Below the pieces are notes generated by a model, which saw only the letters and a list, made by a program, of their open reading frames with translations, was not told the origin of the DNA and did no database searches. This document shows, piece by piece, positions 1 through 6,851 of a stretch of 9,093 nucleotides of DNA. Both the position numbers and the translations under genes were made by a program. Location: NCBI GenBank assembly GCA_947457975.1, contig CANGYC010000079.1:1-9093 (forward strand), read 5' to 3'. Position 1 is the first letter of the stretch. Every line of letters starts with the position of its first letter. This DNA is from Comamonadaceae bacterium. GTDB lineage: Bacteria; Pseudomonadota; Gammaproteobacteria; Burkholderiales; Burkholderiaceae_C.

Positions 1-190
1 CTTTCCGGTCTTGGTCGTGGGAGGGACGGAAGATCCACTGTTCTCCGCCGCGGAAATGACCGAGGTGGCCAGCTTGTTTCCCAACAGTCAGCTGGAACTG
101 TTCAAAGGCGCTGGTCATCTGGCCTACTACGAGCGGCCCCGGCGCTTCAACGACCTGGTGAGCAGCTTCCTGTCAAGACAGCAGAGCTGA
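1..190 (+). CDS. Alpha/beta hydrolase, C-terminal fragment
   Basis: Only the last 62 residues are inside the window; the reading frame is open from base 2 to the TGA at 188-190, and the 5' part lies beyond the left edge. The fragment shows the two late landmarks of the alpha/beta-hydrolase fold: a strand followed by GGTEDPLF, whose Asp (visible residue 11) is at the place of the catalytic acid, and GAGHLAYYERP, whose His (visible residue 39) is at the place of the catalytic base. It ends with the usual last helix (FNDLVSSFL). The nucleophile, lid and substrate pocket are not visible, so the substrate cannot be named. It is convergent with yggS, with 46 bases between the two stop codons. Confidence 0.8.
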   Translation, partial: FPVLVVGGTEDPLFSAAEMTEVASLFPNSQLELFKGAGHLAYYERPRRFNDLVSSFLSRQQS

Positions 191-206
191 TCGAACTTGC
201 GCGAGG

Positions 207-223
207 TCCTGGTCAAACCAGGA
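207..223. other. Small hairpin between convergent genes
   Basis: A perfect 7-bp inverted repeat (TCCTGGT / ACCAGGA) with a 3-base loop lies between the stop codons of the hydrolase fragment and yggS. There is no T-run on either side, so it is not a standard intrinsic terminator. It could still slow or stabilise the converging transcripts. It may also be chance. Confidence 0.3.
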
Positions 224-236
224 AAGCAACTCGCCT

Positions 237-947
237 TCAGCGCCTGCCGAAGATCGCCGTGCCCACCCGCACCATGGTGCTGCCGGCCAGCACGGCCGCT
301 TCCAGGTCGGCACTCATGCCCATGGACAGGGTGTCCAGCGGCGCAGGCAGCACGGCCGAGGTGTTGAGGCGCTCAAAGAGTTCGCGCGTGCGGCGGTGCA
401 CGGCCAGCGCGGCCTCGGTATCGGGCGACGGTTCGGGAATGGTCATGAGGCCGCGCAGCACCAGGCGCGGCAAGCGGGCCACCTCGCAGGCCAGGGCCAG
501 CACGTCCTCGGGCGGCACACCGGACTTGGTCGGCCCGCCATCGATGTTGACCTGCAGGCACACCTGCAGCGGCGGCAGATGCGGCGGGCGCTGCTCGGAC
601 AGGCGCTGCGCGATCTTCAGGCGATCCACCGAATGCACCCAGTCGAAGTGCTCGGCCACCAGGCGGGTCTTGTTGCTTTGCAGGGGGCCGATGCAGTGCC
701 ACTGGAGCACCGGCGCCTCGGGCCGGACCTGCGCCCAGGCGCGCAGGGCCAGGATCTTGTCCACACCTTCTTGCACGTAGTTCTCGCCGAAGGCGCGCTG
801 ACCGGCCTGCACGGCCTCGATCACGGCCTCGGCCGGAAAGGTTTTGGAGACGGCCAGCAATGTCACCGATGCTGGCGAACGCCCCGCTTGGGCGCATACA
901 TTGTCAATGCGCTTGCGTACCTCGAGCAGCTGGGATGAGATGGGCAT
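237..947 (-). CDS. yggS: YggS/PLPBP-family pyridoxal phosphate homeostasis protein
   Basis: A cytosolic, single-domain PLP-binding protein (236 aa, normal for the family) with the fold of alanine racemase domain I. It has no known catalytic activity and controls free PLP and affects amino-acid pools. The PLP lysine is K35 in AVSKTFP. Other family blocks are present in order: FGENYVQE, HCIGPLQSNKTR, VHSVDR, QVNI followed by KSG, LRGLMTIP, and near the C-terminus LSMGMSADLEAA and GSTMVRVGTAIFG, which bind the phosphate. I chose the ATG at 947. A TTG two codons upstream (953) is possible, but MPISSQLLEVRKRI aligns better with the usual family N-terminus. No clear Shine-Dalgarno sequence precedes it. 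It is divergent from pilT, with 23 bases between start codons, a neighbourhood common in proteobacteria. The identification is very secure. Confidence 0.96.
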   Translation of the reverse strand: MPISSQLLEVRKRIDNVCAQAGRSPASVTLLAVSKTFPAEAVIEAVQAGQRAFGENYVQEGVDKILALRAWAQVRPEAPVLQWHCIGPLQSNKTRLVAEHFDWVHSVDRLKIAQRLSEQRPPHLPPLQVCLQVNIDGGPTKSGVPPEDVLALACEVARLPRLVLRGLMTIPEPSPDTEAALAVHRRTRELFERLNTSAVLPAPLDTLSMGMSADLEAAVLAGSTMVRVGTAIFGRR

Positions 948-970
948 CCCCAAACTGTACCCCCGCCACC

Positions 971-2008
971 ATGCCCCTTCATGACCTGCTGTCCCTGGCG
1001 GTCGAGCGCCAGGCCTCCGACCTTCACCTCTCGGCGGGACGACCGCCCTTGCTGCGCCTGCAGGGCGAACTGCAGCCGCTGGACCTGCCGCCCCTGGAGG
1101 CCGGGCAGGTCGAGGCTATGCTGCGCGAGTTGCTCACGCCCGAGCAGTTCACCCTCTGGCAAGAGGCGCTGGACGTGGACGGCGCCCTGGAGTGGCCGGG
1201 GCTGGGGCGCTTTCGCTTCAATGCCTTCGTCCACCAGCGGGGGCCCGGGGTGGCGCTGCGGCGCATTGCCGCGCGCATCCCAAGCCTGGCCGAGCTGGGC
1301 GCGCCCCAGGCCCTGGCGGAGCTGGCACTCAAGCCGCACGGCCTGGTGCTGGTGACCGGCCCCACGGGCTCGGGCAAGTCCAGCACCCTGGCGGCCATGC
1401 TGGCGCACCTGCGCAGTCACCGGGCCAGCCATGTGATCACCATTGAGGACCCGATCGAGTTCATCCATCCGGCGAGCCCGGGCCTGCTGCACCAGCGCGA
1501 GGTGGGCCTGCACACGCAGGGCTTCGCGCAAGCGTTGAGGGCCGCCCTGCGCGAAGACCCGGACGTGCTCATGATCGGCGAGCTGCGCGACCTGGAAACC
1601 ATCCGTCTGGCCCTGAGCGCCGCCGAGACCGGACACCTGGTTCTGGCCACGCTGCACACCGCCAGCGCCCCTCAGGCCGTGGACCGCCTGGTGGATGTGT
1701 TCCCGCCCGGCGACAAGGAGCTGATCCGCGGCATGCTGGCCGAGGCCTTGCAGGGCGTGGTCGCGCAGGTGCTGCTGCCTTCGGGCCAGGGCCGGGTGGC
1801 GGCGCACGAGCTGCTGCTGGCCACGCCGGCGGTGCGTCACCTGGTGCGCGAGAACAAGGGGGCCCAGCTCTACTCCCTGATGCAGACAGGCGCCGCCCAG
1901 GGCATGGCCACGCTGGACCAAGCCCTGGCCGATCTCGTGCGGCGGCGCTTGGTTATTCCAGCCGAGGCCCGGCGCCTGGCGCGCAACCCTGGCAACATGC
2001 CGGTCTGA
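971..2008 (+). CDS. pilT: Type IV pilus retraction ATPase, PilT family
   Basis: A hexameric cytoplasmic ATPase of the secretion-ATPase superfamily that drives pilus disassembly and twitching motility. It is 345 aa, close to the usual 344-347 for PilT. The N-terminal PAS-like domain begins with the family signature ASDLHLSAG (15-23). The RecA-like domain has Walker A GPTGSGKSS (130-138), an Asp box TIEDPIEF (157-164), Walker B VLMIGELRD (199-207, Glu204) and a His box ending GHLVLATLHT (221-230). The C-terminal retraction motif AIRNLIRE reads AVRHLVRE (287-294). The ATG at 971 is preferred over an in-frame ATG at 860, because the extra 37 residues would overlap yggS and have no family match. 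No Shine-Dalgarno sequence is visible. Many substitutions relative to typical beta-proteobacterial PilT, and the lack of an adjacent pilU, leave open a PilT paralogue rather than the main retraction motor. Confidence 0.9.
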   Translation: MPLHDLLSLAVERQASDLHLSAGRPPLLRLQGELQPLDLPPLEAGQVEAMLRELLTPEQFTLWQEALDVDGALEWPGLGRFRFNAFVHQRGPGVALRRIAARIPSLAELGAPQALAELALKPHGLVLVTGPTGSGKSSTLAAMLAHLRSHRASHVITIEDPIEFIHPASPGLLHQREVGLHTQGFAQALRAALREDPDVLMIGELRDLETIRLALSAAETGHLVLATLHTASAPQAVDRLVDVFPPGDKELIRGMLAEALQGVVAQVLLPSGQGRVAAHELLLATPAVRHLVRENKGAQLYSLMQTGAAQGMATLDQALADLVRRRLVIPAEARRLARNPGNMPV

Positions 2009-2011
2009 ACC

Positions 2012-2035
2012 GCGGGCACCGGCCATCGGGCCCGC
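2012..2035 (+). terminator. Possible hairpin terminator after pilT
   Basis: Just after the pilT stop there is a GC-rich hairpin: GCGGGC pairs with GCCCGC, an unpaired A follows the left arm, and an inner CCG/CGG closes a 5-base loop. The T-run of a classic terminator is missing (TTCCAC follows). It may attenuate read-through into the oxidoreductase gene or only stabilise the pilT 3' end. Confidence 0.3.
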
Positions 2036-2068
2036 TTCCACACCACAACAACGAGAGAACAACAAAAC

Positions 2069-2977
2069 ATGAGCACCTCTTCCGTGAACCCCCGCAGCTA
2101 CGACGCCGTGCCCTCCCAGAAAGTGGCCTTCCTGGGCCTGGGCGTGATGGGCTTTCCCATGGCCGGGCACCTGGCGCGTGCCGGCCACCAGGTGACGGTC
2201 TACAACCGCACGGCGCCCAAGGCCCAGGCCTGGGTTGCCGAATTCGGTGGCACGGCCGCCGCCACCCCGCGCGAAGCCGTCCAAGGCGCCGACCTGGTGT
2301 TTTGCTGCGTGGGCAACGACGACGACCTGCGCTCGGTGGTGCTGGGCGAGAACGGTGCCCTGGCCGGCATGAAGCCGGGTGCCGTGTTCGTGGACCACAC
2401 CACCGCCTCGGCCCAGGTGGCGCGCGAACTCTTCGCCCTGGCGAAATCCAAAGGCCTGCACTTCGTGGACGCCCCTGTCTCGGGCGGCCAGGCGGGCGCG
2501 CAAAACGGCATGCTCACGGTCATGTGCGGCGGCGAGTCAGCGGCCTTCGAACGGGCCCGGCCCGTGGGCCTGGCGTTTGCCAAGGCCTTCACCCTGATGG
2601 GTGACAGCGGCGCGGGCCAGCTCACCAAGATGGTCAATCAAATCTGCATTGCCGGCCTGGTGCAGGGCCTGAGCGAGGCCGTGGCCTTTGGCCAAAAAGC
2701 CGGCCTGAACATGGAACAGGTGCTGGACGTGATCGGCAAGGGCGCGGCGCAGAGCTGGCAGCTGGACAACCGCGGCAAGACCATGGCCGCTGACCAGTTC
2801 AACTTCGGCTTCGCGGTGGACTGGATGCGCAAGGACCTGGGCCTGGTGATGGACGAGGCCAAGCGCAACGGCGCACGCCTGCCCGTCACCGCCCTGGTGG
2901 ACCAGTTCTATGCCGACGTGCAGGCCATGGGCGGCCAGCGTTGGGACACCTCCAGCCTGATCAAGCGGCTGCGTTGA
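2069..2977 (+). CDS. NAD(P)-dependent oxidoreductase, 3-hydroxyisobutyrate dehydrogenase family
   Basis: A cytosolic beta-hydroxyacid dehydrogenase of 302 aa, a normal length. The N-terminal Rossmann domain starts after a 17-residue lead with GLGVMGFPM (23-31). Strand 2 ends in YNRT (N46-R47), an Arg that in this family favours NADP(H). The substrate loop is DAPVSGG (134-140). The catalytic lysine is K187 in LTKMVNQI, where the all-helical C-terminal domain begins. Near the end, WMRKDLGLV carries a second conserved Lys-Asp pair. The substrate could be 3-hydroxyisobutyrate, tartronate semialdehyde, succinate semialdehyde or another short beta-hydroxy acid; the sequence does not decide, and no pathway neighbour is present. 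The start ATG has a weak GAGAG ribosome site 11 bases upstream. It sits 60 bases after pilT on the same strand and ends in the shared terminator at 2996-3019. Confidence 0.92.
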   Translation: MSTSSVNPRSYDAVPSQKVAFLGLGVMGFPMAGHLARAGHQVTVYNRTAPKAQAWVAEFGGTAAATPREAVQGADLVFCCVGNDDDLRSVVLGENGALAGMKPGAVFVDHTTASAQVARELFALAKSKGLHFVDAPVSGGQAGAQNGMLTVMCGGESAAFERARPVGLAFAKAFTLMGDSGAGQLTKMVNQICIAGLVQGLSEAVAFGQKAGLNMEQVLDVIGKGAAQSWQLDNRGKTMAADQFNFGFAVDWMRKDLGLVMDEAKRNGARLPVTALVDQFYADVQAMGGQRWDTSSLIKRLR

Positions 2978-2995
2978 ACCCTGCCAGCCCAAGAA

Positions 2996-3019
2996 AAAAC
3001 GGCCCCTCGGGGCCGTTTT
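2996..3019. terminator. Strong bidirectional intrinsic terminator
   Basis: An 11-base perfect inverted repeat (AAAACGGCCCC / GGGGCCGTTTT) around a TC centre forms a GC-rich stem flanked by A's on the left and T's on the right, so it works in both directions. It lies 18 bases after the oxidoreductase stop and 19 bases past the dolP stop on the other strand, where both transcripts must end. Confidence 0.92.
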
Positions 3020-3038
3020 CAATGGCGCGCTCGCCCGC

Positions 3039-3665
3039 TCAGAGCTTGACGGGCAAAGAGGGCTGCAACTTCCTGAGCTCCTCCTCGCTGAGGATCTCGA
3101 AGATGCGCACCACACGCTGCACGCCCGAAATGGAACGGGCTGCCTCGGTGGCTCGGTTGGCCTCGGCCTGGGTGACGCGGCCCATGAGGTAGACCACACC
3201 GCGCTCGGTGGTCACGTTGACGGCGTTGACCTGCACCTTCACGTCGATCAGCGCCGCCTTCACGCGGCCGGTGATCAGCGTGTCGCTGGAGCGGTCCCAC
3301 AGCGACGGGGTGTTGGCCACGGACAGCTCGTTGACCACGGCGCGCACGTTGTCCACGCGGCTGACCTGGCGCTCCACGATCTCCTTGTCCTGGGCGTTGG
3401 GCACCTCGCCGGTGAGCAGCACCTGGCGGTTGTAGCTGGTGATGTCCACGCGCACGCGGGTGCCCACTTGCTCGCGGATGATGTTGCGGGCGCGGACCTC
3501 GATGGTCTGGTCTTCGATCAGGATACCGGGGGTGCGGCGGTCACTGACCACCAGCGCCGTGCCGGCGGCGCCACCAATCAGCAAGGGCGCGCAGCCCGAG
3601 AGTGCCGCTCCCAGCAGGGCAGCCGCGGCGGTAGCAAGGGTCAGTCGTTTCAGGGAAAAAGTCAT
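3039..3665 (-). CDS. dolP: Outer-membrane lipoprotein with two BON domains (DolP/YraP family)
   Basis: A 208-aa lipoprotein. It has a lipoprotein signal peptide: K6-R7, a hydrophobic stretch at 8-22, then lipobox LSGC with Cys25 as the lipidated residue. Residue 26 is Ala, not Asp, which fits sorting to the outer membrane. Two BON domains follow, roughly 54-117 and 127-193, preceded by the DolP-type DRRTPG turn (42-47). In E. coli, DolP binds anionic phospholipid and supports outer-membrane integrity and BAM function. The start overlaps the stop of the upstream SIS gene in an ATGA arrangement, so the two are translationally coupled, and a good AGGAG site lies 8 bases before the ATG. Position as last gene after yraN and gmhA/diaA supports DolP over other BON proteins. 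Confidence 0.93.
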   Translation of the reverse strand: MTFSLKRLTLATAAAALLGAALSGCAPLLIGGAAGTALVVSDRRTPGILIEDQTIEVRARNIIREQVGTRVRVDITSYNRQVLLTGEVPNAQDKEIVERQVSRVDNVRAVVNELSVANTPSLWDRSSDTLITGRVKAALIDVKVQVNAVNVTTERGVVYLMGRVTQAEANRATEAARSISGVQRVVRIFEILSEEELRKLQPSLPVKL

Positions 3666-4261
3666 TCGGGAGTCTCCTGGTCACCAAGAAGTTGGGCGTC
3701 CACGCCGTCGCAGATGCAGTGCAGGGCCAGGAGGTGAACCTCCTGGATGCGCGCGGTGCGGTCGTGCGGCACGCAGATATGGACATCGGTTTCACGCAGG
3801 GCTTGGCCCATCTTGCCGCCGCCCTTGCCGGTGAGCGCCACCACGGTCATCTCGCGCTCGTGCGCGGCCTCAATAGCGGCCAGCACATTGGCCGAGTTTC
3901 CGCTGGTGCTTAGGGCGAGCAGCACGTCGCCGGGGCCGCCCAAGGCGCGCACCTGTTTGGCAAACACCACGCTGAAGTCGTAATCGTTGGCAATGGCCGT
4001 GAGGATGGAGCTGTCGGTGGTCAGCGCGAGAGCCGCCAGTTCGGGCCGCTCGCGCTCGTAGCGGCCCACAAACTCGGCGGCGAAGTGCTGCGCATCGGCG
4101 GCCGAGCCGCCATTGCCGCAGGCCAGCACCTTGCCGCCGCTGGTCACACTGGCCAGGATGGCCTGCACGGCATCGGCAATGGGCTTGGACAGCACCTGCG
4201 AAGCCTGGTACTTCAGGTCGGCGCTGTCGACGAAATGTTGTTGTATGCGTTGTTCCAGCAT
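3662..4261 (-). CDS. gmhA: SIS-domain sugar-phosphate isomerase (GmhA / DiaA family)
   Basis: A 199-aa single SIS-domain protein, tetrameric in the family. Landmarks: [17 protein letters not shown] (48-64) for sugar-phosphate binding, STSGNSANV for phosphate, LTGKGGGKM, and [11 protein letters not shown] (171-181) at the C-terminus. The four residues that form the active site of E. coli GmhA (His61, Glu65, Gln172, His180) line up with H59, E63, Q173 and H181. In E. coli DiaA, the DnaA-binding replication regulator, the Glu and second His are Ser and Asn. The site therefore looks catalytic (sedoheptulose-7-phosphate isomerase, first step of ADP-heptose synthesis for LPS), although the position between yraN and dolP is that of diaA. 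The ATG at 4261 fits the family N-terminus; longer in-frame starts reach into yraN. No strong ribosome site precedes it. Both functions remain possible. Confidence 0.88.
   Translation of the reverse strand: MLEQRIQQHFVDSADLKYQASQVLSKPIADAVQAILASVTSGGKVLACGNGGSAADAQHFAAEFVGRYERERPELAALALTTDSSILTAIANDYDFSVVFAKQVRALGGPGDVLLALSTSGNSANVLAAIEAAHEREMTVVALTGKGGGKMGQALRETDVHICVPHDRTARIQEVHLLALHCICDGVDAQLLGDQETPE
3674..3678 (-). promoter_or_regulatory. Shine-Dalgarno site of dolP inside the upstream gene
   Basis: AGGAG on the minus strand, 8 bases before the dolP ATG, lies within the last codons of the SIS gene. With the ATGA stop/start overlap it fixes the dolP start and suggests coupled translation. 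Confidence 0.75.
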
Positions 4262-4316
4262 GGTCCGCAATGATACCGGCTGGCCCGTACCCGGCCGGCG
4301 GGAAGGGGGCGGGCGC

Positions 4317-4751
4317 TCAGGTCGCGTCGAAAGCCGCGCGCAGCCAGGTGATGGCCGGCTGGGCCTCGAGGGGGCCGTCGATGAGCAACACGTCGAAGCG
4401 GCAGGGCGGCGGGCTGGGCAGGCGCATGAGGTAGTGGCGCGCGGCCAGTACGATGCGCCGCTGCTTGAGCGCGCCCACACTGGCGCCAGCACCGCCAAAA
4501 TCGCGCCCGCTGCGCTGGCGCACCTCCACGAACACCAGGGTGCCGTCGGCCTCGCGCATGACCAGGTCAATCTCGCCGCCGCCGCGGCCTGGGGTCTTGA
4601 AATTGGCCGCCACCCAGCGCAAACCCTGTCGCTCGAGGTAGCGCCTGGCCCAGGCTTCAGCCGCATCGCCGCGGCGCTTGGTGGTAACCTGACCGGCCGT
4701 CGCAGCCTCGGTGGCCGCGGCCGGTTTGCTCTGCTGTCTGGACAATCCCAT
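4317..4751 (-). CDS. yraN: YraN family protein (UPF0102, endonuclease-like fold)
   Basis: A 144-aa protein with the PD-(D/E)XK-like core of UPF0102: [16 protein letters not shown] (28-43) with the conserved Glu32, then GGGEIDLV (57-64, Asp62) and FVEVR (74-78, Glu76), where Arg replaces the Lys usual in this motif. The family has a predicted nuclease fold but no firmly assigned role. The first ~24 residues are an Ala/Thr/Lys-rich lead that is probably disordered. The ATG at 4751 is chosen over an upstream in-frame ATG at 4826, because AAAGAGG lies 6 bases before it and the longer lead is Arg/Gly/Pro-rich shadow sequence of rsmI. It is first in the yraN-gmhA-dolP cluster, 55 bases before gmhA. 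Its start codon shares one base pair with that of rsmI on the other strand. Confidence 0.92.
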   Translation of the reverse strand: MGLSRQQSKPAAATEAATAGQVTTKRRGDAAEAWARRYLERQGLRWVAANFKTPGRGGGEIDLVMREADGTLVFVEVRQRSGRDFGGAGASVGALKQRRIVLAARHYLMRLPSPPPCRFDVLLIDGPLEAQPAITWLRAAFDAT

Positions 4752-5674
4752 TGAACGCCTCTTTCGACCTGGCCCGGGACGCGGCCCGCGCCGCAGCCGG
4801 ACTTCAAACCTATCCCACGGGCGCACTGTACGTGGTGGCCACCCCCATCGGCAACCTGGCCGACATCGGCCTGCGGGCCCTGCATGTGCTGGACCTGGTG
4901 GATGCGATTGCCTGCGAGGACACCCGCCATACGCAAGGCCTGCTCAAGCTCTACGGCATCGCCAAGCCCCTGCTGCCCGTTCATGAACACAACGAGGCCG
5001 AGGCGGCGGTTCAGGTGCTGCAGCGGCTGCAGGCGGGTGAACGTGTGGCCTATGTCAGCGACGCCGGCACCCCAGCGGTGAGCGACCCCGGCGCGCGCCT
5101 GGTGGCCGCCGCCCGCGCGGCGGGCCTGAAGGTCGTCCCCCTGCCCGGCGCCAGCAGCGTGACGGCGGCGCTCAGCGTGGCCGGTCTGAGCGGCAGCAGC
5201 GCTTTTGCATTCGCTGGCTTCCTGCCCAGCAAAAGCTCAGAACGTGAAGAGGCCGTGCGCAGCATGGCCAGCGAGGCACGGGCCGTGGTGCTGCTGGAGG
5301 CGCCGCACCGCATCGAGGCCCTGGCCCAGGCGCTGGGCGTGCTGGGCGAACGCCGCGTGACCGTGGGTCGCGAGCTGACCAAGCAGTTCGAAGAAATCGC
5401 CACCGTGCCCGCAGCCGAACTGGGCGCCTGGCTGGCCGCGGGCGAGCACCGTACGCGGGGGGAGTTTGCGCTGGTGCTGCACCCGCCCGAGGCGCAAGAG
5501 CCGGACGCTCTGGCCGAGGCCGAACGCGTGCTGGGCCTGCTGCTGGCCGAGCTGCCGCTCAAGAGCGCGGTGCGCCTGGCCTCGGAGATCACCGGCGCGC
5601 CGCGCAATGCGCTCTACGAACGCGCCCTGGCGCTCAAGGACGCCGCCAAGGCCAGCGCACCAGCCGGCGAATGA
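4751..5674 (+). CDS. rsmI: 16S rRNA (cytidine-1402-2'-O)-methyltransferase RsmI
   Basis: A SAM-dependent enzyme that 2'-O-methylates C1402 in the 16S rRNA decoding centre, next to the N4-methylation made by RsmH. It is 307 aa. Tetrapyrrole-methylase-fold signatures run in order: [73 protein letters not shown] and [11 protein letters not shown]. The start is a TTG at 4751: an in-frame stop at 4685 closes the frame upstream, there is no ATG or GTG between, and the next candidates (GTG in LYVV) would cut into the first core strand. The ~27-residue lead before the core is somewhat longer than in E. coli RsmI. The ribosome site is poor. It is divergent from yraN as in E. coli, where rsmI (yraL) faces lpoA-yraN-diaA-dolP. 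Confidence 0.94.
   Translation: MNASFDLARDAARAAAGLQTYPTGALYVVATPIGNLADIGLRALHVLDLVDAIACEDTRHTQGLLKLYGIAKPLLPVHEHNEAEAAVQVLQRLQAGERVAYVSDAGTPAVSDPGARLVAAARAAGLKVVPLPGASSVTAALSVAGLSGSSAFAFAGFLPSKSSEREEAVRSMASEARAVVLLEAPHRIEALAQALGVLGERRVTVGRELTKQFEEIATVPAAELGAWLAAGEHRTRGEFALVLHPPEAQEPDALAEAERVLGLLLAELPLKSAVRLASEITGAPRNALYERALALKDAAKASAPAGE
4758..4764 (-). promoter_or_regulatory. Shine-Dalgarno site of yraN, embedded in rsmI
   Basis: AAAGAGG on the minus strand ends 6 bases before the yraN ATG. It decides that start. The same bases are codons 3-5 of rsmI on the plus strand. Confidence 0.7.
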
Positions 5675-5716
5675 ACCCGAACGCTGGCCTGCTCTGGTGC
5701 GTCCTGCGCTGCGCGC

Positions 5717-6811
5717 TTAGAGCGCTCTGAAGTCGAGGCTCCCCGGGCGAGCGGAATAGCGCTGGCGGGCATCGAGCCGCTCGATCTGCACCCGCGCCGG
5801 CCGGCCCCCGTACACCTGTGACTTGAGCCACAGGCACTCGTCCTGCAAACTGGCTTCGTCCCTGAGCTGGGTGGTCCAGACGCGGTTGGCAGCATCCCAG
5901 CGGTAGCTGCGCGCCTTGAGCAGGTCCTTGGCTTCGAAGGGTGCCGCCGTGGCCTGCAGCCGAAAGGACGGCTGGCGCGCGGCCTGCACCAAGTGCATCA
6001 GGCCATTGACTTCGCCCAGGGGCAAGGTCGGACTCAGCACCGCCAGCAGGGCATGGCAGTCCATCTCGGCGCGGTGCGCGTCGTAGAACCAGCCCAGCTG
6101 CATGGCCAGGGCGCTGAGCTTGGCAGATTCACGGCCCTGGCGCTTCCAGTCGATGTCGGCAAAAGAGCAGGCCCAGTCCACCTCGGCGAAGGCCGGCAGA
6201 CGGGCCTCGACAAAAGGCCGGTCAAAGCCCGCGTTGTGGGCGATCACCAGCTGCGCGCCGGCCAGCAGCTCGGCGATGCGCGCCTCGTCCAGGCGCTGGC
6301 CCTGCAGCATCTCGTCGGTGATGCCCGTGAGCTGCTGCACCTCGGGCGAGAGCGGCGCGCCCGGGTCTTCGAGACCGTCGTAGACCACCAGCGGGCCCGT
6401 GGGCTGGCCCGTGGCCAGGTCCAGATCGAGGGCCAGCAGGGCCAGCTCGATCACCTTGTCGCGTGTGGCATTCAGGCCCGTGGTCTCGGTGTCCAGCACC
6501 AGCACACGCAGGGTCTGGCCGGTGGCAGGCTCAGGAAACGAGCGCGGCGGATCCAGGCGGCGCAGCACGCGGTAGTCGGGGTGGCTGTCCAGGGTGCGAG
6601 CCATCTGCGCCAGGGCATCGTCGGGCACGGCAGGCGGGAACGTCAGCAAAGGCGGCACAGGTTCCAGCACCGTCGGGACGACGACGGGCGTGGGGGCGGC
6701 TTGGGCCGAGCGTTGGCGCGCTCGTGGGCGGGCTGGGGCCTGCGGCGCTGGCGCGGACAGGTCGTCAAAGCCGAAGCCCAGTTGCGAGAGGCCGGGAGGA
6801 GAAGATGTCAT
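5717..6811 (-). CDS. DEDDh 3'-5' exonuclease (DnaQ-like) with extra C-terminal domain
   Basis: A 364-aa protein in three parts. Residues 1-65 are Pro/Ala/Arg-rich and probably disordered, and start with SQLGFGFDDL. Residues ~100-262 are a DnaQ-type exonuclease: VLDTETTGL with D107 and E109, AHNAGFDRPF with D197, and HRAEMDCHALL with H246 and D251, giving a full DEDDh set. Residues ~285-340 (FEAKDLLKARSYRW, then VWTTQL and ECLWLKSQVYGG) form a small extra domain that I recall from other exonucleases of this type, and it recalls the DUF5710 pattern of an Ala-Arg-x-x-Trp turn. The role is likely trimming 3' ends in repair or replication; it is too unlike the polymerase III epsilon core to be called dnaQ. 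The ATG at 6811 has no Shine-Dalgarno sequence; the longer open frame upstream runs through the tRNA gene and is rejected. It lies 40 bases downstream of tRNA-Arg on the same strand. Confidence 0.87.
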   Translation of the reverse strand: MTSSPPGLSQLGFGFDDLSAPAPQAPARPRARQRSAQAAPTPVVVPTVLEPVPPLLTFPPAVPDDALAQMARTLDSHPDYRVLRRLDPPRSFPEPATGQTLRVLVLDTETTGLNATRDKVIELALLALDLDLATGQPTGPLVVYDGLEDPGAPLSPEVQQLTGITDEMLQGQRLDEARIAELLAGAQLVIAHNAGFDRPFVEARLPAFAEVDWACSFADIDWKRQGRESAKLSALAMQLGWFYDAHRAEMDCHALLAVLSPTLPLGEVNGLMHLVQAARQPSFRLQATAAPFEAKDLLKARSYRWDAANRVWTTQLRDEASLQDECLWLKSQVYGGRPARVQIERLDARQRYSARPGSLDFRAL

Positions 6812-6851
6812 GGGAAGGGGCGGCAGAACGCAAAGATGGCCTGACGGGAGC

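Noticed and set aside
860..970. Earlier ATG for pilT at 860
   Set aside because: The added 37 residues have no PilT similarity and overlap yggS; PilT proteins start just before the ASDLHLSAG block.
863..2503. A 546-codon open frame on the minus strand across pilT and the oxidoreductase gene
   Set aside because: It is a shadow of GC-rich codon bias: full of His, Gln, Gly and Arg with no family motif, while the plus strand has two textbook proteins.
4262..4990. Long N-terminal extension of the SIS gene frame up to 4990
   Set aside because: It overlaps all of yraN in another frame; the SIS family N-terminus matches the ATG at 4261.
5993..6844. A 283-codon open frame on the plus strand
   Set aside because: It lies antisense to the exonuclease with all DEDDh motifs intact; its composition (Gln, Gly, Arg, His) is that of a shadow frame.
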